Below, piece after piece: positions 59,204 to 64,000 of a stretch of DNA of 64,000 nt. The stretch lies in contig NC_057788.1 in the NCBI RefSeq assembly GCF_014905175.1, positions 29,048,154 to 29,112,153 of the forward strand, in the 5' to 3' direction. Every line of letters begins with the position of its first letter. Position 1 is the stretch's first letter. The stretch is from Aphidius gifuensis. Its lineage: Eukaryota > Arthropoda > Insecta > Hymenoptera > Braconidae. Below the pieces are notes generated by a model that ran no database searches, was not told where the DNA came from, and was given only the letters and a program-made list of their open reading frames with translations. Position numbers and translations under genes: made by a program.

Positions 59204-60265
59204 TTAGTACATTCGAAATACAGGATTTGGATCACCTCCTCCACAACCAAGTCTTGGAGGTGCGAATTTTCTGACTCGATCAATCCAACTAAGATGATTG
59301 TAGACTTTACTATTGAAAGAAGGTCCTTCCGAAAATTGGGGCATACCACTTGAAACAATACCGATGAGAGTGTTTCCATCAACCAGTGGACCTCCACTGT
59401 CACCCTTTATTATTCAGAAACATATTTATTTAGAAAAGATATTGTCTTGTAATTAAATTTATAAATTAAAATAAAACTTACAAACGATGGACAAGCTCCC
59501 AAATGATGAACAGCACAAAACATTCCGTCTGAATCACCATTGTAATTCATATATTGATAAAAATCACACAAGGTTTTATTTGTAACAGTTAATTCAATTT
59601 TTTTTAAAAAGAATGACATGACTGCTGTACAACCTTCACTACCCCATCCAGAAAGTATGACTCTTGTATTTTCAGTAACATCTTCAGTTGGCAAATCAAC
59701 TGGTTGAGTATTGGCATTAAATTCAATTGGTCTCATCAACTTTATAAAAAATTAAAAAATAAATTATGTACTGTAAAATTAAATTGATTAATTTTTTATT
59801 ATATAAATTTTATTTGTACCTTGAAAATAGCAATGTCATATTTTGCAGAAGGTATAGTTTTTGGCACATAATTCATGGGAATAAATGCACTTCGACTTTG
59901 ATATAATTCACGTGGATCAGCGACAATATTGATATTTGTTCCAACAGTAAAAAATATTTGATTTACAGATTTAAGACTGTGATCTGGATAAAAGAGACAA
60001 TGAGCTGCTGTTATTATATGATATTCATCAAGAATAGCACCAGCACATCTGTATTCCATTGTTTCATCACGAAGTGCAACAATATATGGAACTGGAGTCA
60101 GTACCATTTCTCCACCAATTATTTTATTCGTTTTTTTTCCATGTCCAACTGTTGATGATAAAAAAAATACACAAAAAATTTACAAATTAATTATTTTTTA
60201 TTATCTATTTTATTCTTACTTGAAATAGCCATGAAGATCATGAAAATTATCATTGAAATATTCAT
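59204..60265 (-). CDS. secreted chymotrypsin-family (S1) serine protease 2
   Basis: Four minus-strand exons (60265-60220, 60148-59820, 59739-59482, 59404-59204) give 277 residues with exactly the exon sizes of protease 1 except the last. Signal peptide, short propeptide ending K-IIGG, and triad (ITAAHC, AKYDIAIFK, GDSGGP) are intact. The loop GACPSFGDSGGP and tail LGCGGGDPN match protease 1. One extra Cys of protease 1 (SFNCKVF) is Ser here (SFNSKVY). High identity, also in intron borders and leader, indicates recent tandem duplication. Function is as open as for protease 1. Confidence 0.9.
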
Positions 60266-60729
60266 TTTTTATCAGCGTGGAAATAAACTTTGATATTACT
60301 GACGAAAAAAATGATAATTCTCGTCCCTTTTATTCAATTCTTATCAACAAAATTCCAACACTATGTAAATATTTTTTTGTTTTTTTTCTAAACGTGTCTA
60401 AATTGTTATTATTTTTTTCAAATTTTGAAAAACAAAATTAATTTATTTACGTACAAATATACTCTTGATTTACAACAGAAAATTTATTAATTTTTATTTT
60501 TTATTTCGACATTAATTTTATCTAGTTTGAATATAATTTTTATCATCTTATAATCATCACTGATAAATATACAAGTAATTTATAATCACTCAGTTTTTAA
60601 TTTTTTATTATTTTTTTAATATAATAATATAATTTACAAGTATACTTAATTATCATTTATTTAAAATTGAAATTAAAATAATAATAAAATGTTTTCTACT
60701 ATTTATTGAAAAAAATCATAATAATTTAT
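60266..60729. other. promoter of protease 2 and 3' side of protease 3
   Basis: AT-rich spacer sharing the leader motif CGTCAGTAA with protease 1; otherwise nothing seen. Confidence 0.4.
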
Positions 60730-61899
60730 TTAAATTCTTTCATATATTTTTGGAGATTTTGTTGAATCATCTATTGTAATATGATTACATACTTTTCTAA
60801 TCCATATTAAATAAGAATAAACACGTGTATAAATATCTGGTGCATCTGGTAATTCAGGATGACCCATCGACAAAATTCCAATAATTTGATTCTTGTAAAT
60901 CAATGGACTCCCACTATCACCCTAATTATAAAAATAAATACTCAACATTAATAAACATCTTATTTAATTTAAAAAAAAAATAAAAATATTTAAACTCACA
61001 TAAGATGGACAATGATTTATGTTATGATATGTACAAATTTTTTCTGGTCCAATGTGAATATTTCTATGATATTCAGCACATTTTTCGTTACTTATAATAT
61101 TTGTTCCTATTTTTGATAAAAATATTGCTTCTGTTTTCTGACAACTTCTACTTCCCCAGCCAGGTAATTTAACAGGTAAATACATAGTTTTAATAAAATT
61201 ATTAAATACAACTGGTATTGTTTCGATATTTATTGTTGGCAATTCAACAATTTTAATAACATCATTAAAAATTATTGGTGTTTTTGTCTGAAAATAATTA
61301 ACAATATTACTTTCTATATCTATTTATTTTATTATTTAAATAATTATATAAAAATTTAATTACTCTCATTATTGCAATATCGTTATTAACATATTCACTG
61401 TTAATAATAGCAAAATCTTTATGAATAAATATTTTTGATATTTTATATGATGGAAAAATATCATTCACAATATTAAAACTTGAACCAACAACAATAGTTA
61501 TATGACGTGGATTAATCAAGTCGGTATCACTCTCATTGTACATACAATGTGCAGCAGTTAATACATGTTTTGAACTAATAATTGTACCTGAACAAAAATT
61601 ATGTCCTGCATAACGAAGTGATGCCAAGTATGGAAATTCATCTTGAAAAAATATATATAAATAATAAATTAATAATATTTATTGATAAAATTAAAAAGTA
61701 TATTTAATGATAGAGTATTTTTTTTTAAATTAATTATTACCTATTGAAGTGAGGTGACCGCCAACTATTTTGGAAACTCGTGCATCTACAACTGTTGATA
61801 AATAATAATTATTAAATATAAAAAGGTAATTTTAATTAAAAACTTACCATTAATTATTATTGTCAATAAAATTAATTGAATCAATTTTAAAATAACCAT
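60730..61899 (-). CDS. secreted chymotrypsin-family (S1) serine protease 3
   Basis: Five minus-strand exons (61899-61848, 61791-61741, 61641-61364, 61287-61000, 60921-60730) join in frame to 286 residues. The N-terminal half has one more intron than proteases 1 and 2. The hydrophobic signal peptide has MVILKLIQLILLTIII, and activation would follow SK-IVGG. The triad is His in LTAAHC, Asp in NNDIAIMR and Ser in YGDSGSP; the usual Gly after SG is Ser here. The loop NHCPSYGDSGSP again places Cys two residues further from the Ser, and the Cys-220 partner is missing. A Cys remains near the C-terminus (KVCNH). It is an older paralogue of the other two and may have its own substrate. Confidence 0.88.
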
Positions 61900-63059
61900 T
61901 TTTAATTTAAAAAAAAAACTGTTGATATTCCAAGAGAATAAATATCAGTCTGTCATGAAATTCATATCTCAACTTGATTTTTATCCTAAAATTAAAGCAA
62001 ATAAGTTTTTTTTTTTTGTATTTTTTTATTACAGTGAATAAATGGAATATAATTTTTATTATTATTATTTTTTTTATCTAGTATATTGAGTAACAAAAAT
62101 GATTTATTACCAATTTTTTTTTTTTAATTTTAACGAGATACCTGGTTTTATAAAAAATTATATTTGATATTTGTTTTAATTTTGAATACTCGATTGTGAT
62201 AAAAAATTAATTCTATTTAAATAAAAATTGTGAAACATTTTTTTTATTATACTTTAAATTTGATTATTAAGATGGATATGGTTTAAATTCAATTTTAATG
62301 TTTAATATTATTTATCTCGTGTGAATAACCTTTTCTATTTGATTTACGTTCACAATTTTGATTTTATATAAAATTAAACCTTTTTATTTTATTTGCAGAT
62401 TAATTTTTTTATATAAAAATTATGTAGAATTATTATTTTGATGATTTTTAACTTGACAAATTTGAAATTATTAATTTTTTTATCTAGATGCGAGCATCAT
62501 AATTTTTTAATTTAAAATAAGAAGGTAATTACAAAAAAAAAAAAAGCTATTAAATCATTATTATTTATTTCTTCCAAAAGTTTTATTTATTAAATTTTTA
62601 ATTGTAATTTTTTACATATCATGTTGAGTATTATAAAATTTATAAATTCAGTCTTGAATGTAATACATTGTTTATTTATTTCTTTGAAAAAAATAAAAAA
62701 GTTAACACAAGCCATTCAATTAATCATATTTTTTTTTTTATATGAACTTTAATAGCAATCCATTGGATGGAGGCTTTACTAGAATATTAATTGTCTCAAA
62801 CAACAATAATTATTATTAATAATAAAATAGAATTATAATGATAATTTCTTTTTTTCAACTAACTTAAATTATCTTTGGAAGATTTGATTTTGTCATTAAA
62901 GAAAAATTAATAATAATTAAATAAGTAATAATAATAATTACAATAAATTATTATTAATAAATAATAACAAATTAAGAGTACAATATATACAAGCCTAAAT
63001 TGTTTTTTGATTATTTGTGACTGCAGCTTGTTTAAGTAATTATTATTAAGTATTTTAAA
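61900..63059. other. AT-rich spacer upstream of protease 3
   Basis: No coding frame, repeat or RNA gene seen. The right end carries the 3'UTR of the partial gene that follows. Confidence 0.5.
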
Positions 63060-64000
63060 TTAAATCTCACTGGCAAATGAATTTCCCTTAATCACTACTT
63101 GACTCTTACCATCATCACCATCAGTTTCATCATGAATATCTTTTTTAAATTTTTTAAATGATTGTATATTTTTAGTTTCATTATTATCTTGTTCAGCAAT
63201 CATATTGTTGCCTTGATAATCACAACTATCATTAGCAACATTAGTATTTTCAGTTACTTCAATCATCAACGATTGAGGATTATCGACACTTGATGATTCT
63301 GCATCATGAGCAATGCTTGGCAAATCATTTTCAGGTGTCATATCTTGAGCTGATGAACTTGTTGGATATCCAGAATCAATTATACCTGATGACCAACTAC
63401 TTGGTGGACTCATTCTTACTTTCTCATTGTCAACAGGCTTTTCATAATCTTGAGATTTATCAATAGTTAATTTCAATTTTGAAGCTTCATATTTTTCATT
63501 TGACTGATCAAAAACACTATTCATGGATAACATAAATTCATCAAGACTATCAATTGACACACTTGTATTATTTGAAGATTTTCTTGACTCTTGACTTAAT
63601 AAGATACGTCTTGATGATAATTTTTTACTTGTTTGACAAGCAACATCACTATCTGTTGAATTATCACACGAATAAAAATCATTTGAAATGTCTGATTCAG
63701 ATACTAACATATTTCGTTCAACTTTTTCAGAAGTATCTGATTTATTATGTGGTGTGCTTGTTTCTTTTGGTACATTACAACTTGATGTTAATATATCATT
63801 ATCATCAAGCTGACTAACATCAGAAGCAGTAATTGAATCATTCAATAATTTTGAACATTCAAAATCTGGATTTGTCAAATCATCAGGACAAATTTGTGAA
63901 TTATTAAAACTTGAAGATTCTAAGTACATACTGCACATACTTTTTAAATCTCTACAACGAAATTCATCAGAAATAATTTCATGAGATAAATTTAAATCAA
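63060..64000 (-). CDS. C-terminal exon of an unrecognised Ser/Asn/Asp-rich protein (partial)
   Basis: The minus-strand frame is open from the window edge to a stop at 63060-63062, about 313 residues. There is no acceptor that would obviously start the exon, so it continues beyond the window. Composition is rich in Ser, Asn, Asp and Glu with clusters such as PPSSWSSGIIDSGYP and SSSAQDMTPEND. It lacks any hydrophobic segment and is probably disordered, with many possible phosphorylation sites. A late basic patch (FKKFKKD) is seen. This looks like the regulatory tail of a larger intracellular protein; I cannot name the family. Confidence 0.75.
   Translation of the reverse strand, partial: DLNLSHEIISDEFRCRDLKSMCSMYLESSSFNNSQICPDDLTNPDFECSKLLNDSITASDVSQLDDNDILTSSCNVPKETSTPHNKSDTSEKVERNMLVSESDISNDFYSCDNSTDSDVACQTSKKLSSRRILLSQESRKSSNNTSVSIDSLDEFMLSMNSVFDQSNEKYEASKLKLTIDKSQDYEKPVDNEKVRMSPPSSWSSGIIDSGYPTSSSAQDMTPENDLPSIAHDAESSSVDNPQSLMIEVTENTNVANDSCDYQGNNMIAEQDNNETKNIQSFKKFKKDIHDETDGDDGKSQVVIKGNSFASEI

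Noticed and set aside
1..64000. tRNA, rRNA or known spliceosomal RNA genes
   Set aside because: None recognised by eye on either strand; a covariance-model scan would be needed to exclude short ones.

Overview
The window is a very AT-rich, intron-bearing insect nuclear segment. Most introns carry GT-AG borders that join reading frames exactly, there are long poly-A/poly-T runs, and A/T-ending codons are strongly preferred. Orthologues of conserved animal genes (PPIE/Cyp33, prefoldin 6, SSADH, ABHD1/3, FAXDC2-like, TBC1D12/14, a giant golgin) fix it as animal. The ankyrin-PRANC genes and the base composition suggest a parasitoid wasp (Hymenoptera, perhaps a braconid). That assignment is inference.

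Layout. 1-8770 holds no convincing gene; one likely 5' non-coding exon ends at 4718. 8799-11054 (+) is a secreted leucine-rich-repeat protein in two exons. 12585-14678 (+) is an ABHD1/3-type hydrolase in seven exons, convergent with 14818-15864 (-), a nuclear RRM-cyclophilin (PPIE). 16795-17592 (+) is an unrecognised small protein built on a V-A-T-P-N repeat. 18416-19942 (+) is mitochondrial succinate-semialdehyde dehydrogenase. 20674-22739 (-) is a membrane fatty-acid/sterol hydroxylase and 23124-23674 (-) is prefoldin subunit 6.

The most unusual part is 24.0-44.8 kb. Three near-identical single-exon ankyrin genes (877, 882 and 885 aa), each with one small 5'UTR intron, end in a PRANC/F-box-like module. 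This architecture is known from poxviruses, Wolbachia and parasitoid wasps. Copy C lies tail-to-tail with an intact TBC-domain RabGAP gene. Downstream of copy A is a fragment containing only the first codons and the promoter of that same RabGAP gene, so the duplicated block once included both genes. Between copies B and C is about 8 kb without a coding gene. It is packed with layered repeats: a 48-bp minisatellite, 57-bp units, units of roughly 105-165 bp, 400-bp direct repeats, and units of roughly 600-750 bp. Near its centre are three diverged copies of an element with a common foldable topology; two of them show a compensatory base-pair change. I regard this as the best candidate for something undescribed: a structured RNA or a minus-strand non-coding locus.

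46547-56708 (+) is a 3029-aa coiled-coil golgin, probably lava lamp, in eight exons. 57638-61899 (-) is a cluster of three secreted chymotrypsin-family proteases; two are recent duplicates and all share an atypical catalytic-serine loop. The window ends inside a Ser/Asn/Asp-rich coding exon (63060-64000, -) of an unrecognised gene.

All exon models come from reading frames and splice signals by eye; no alignment or expression data were available.
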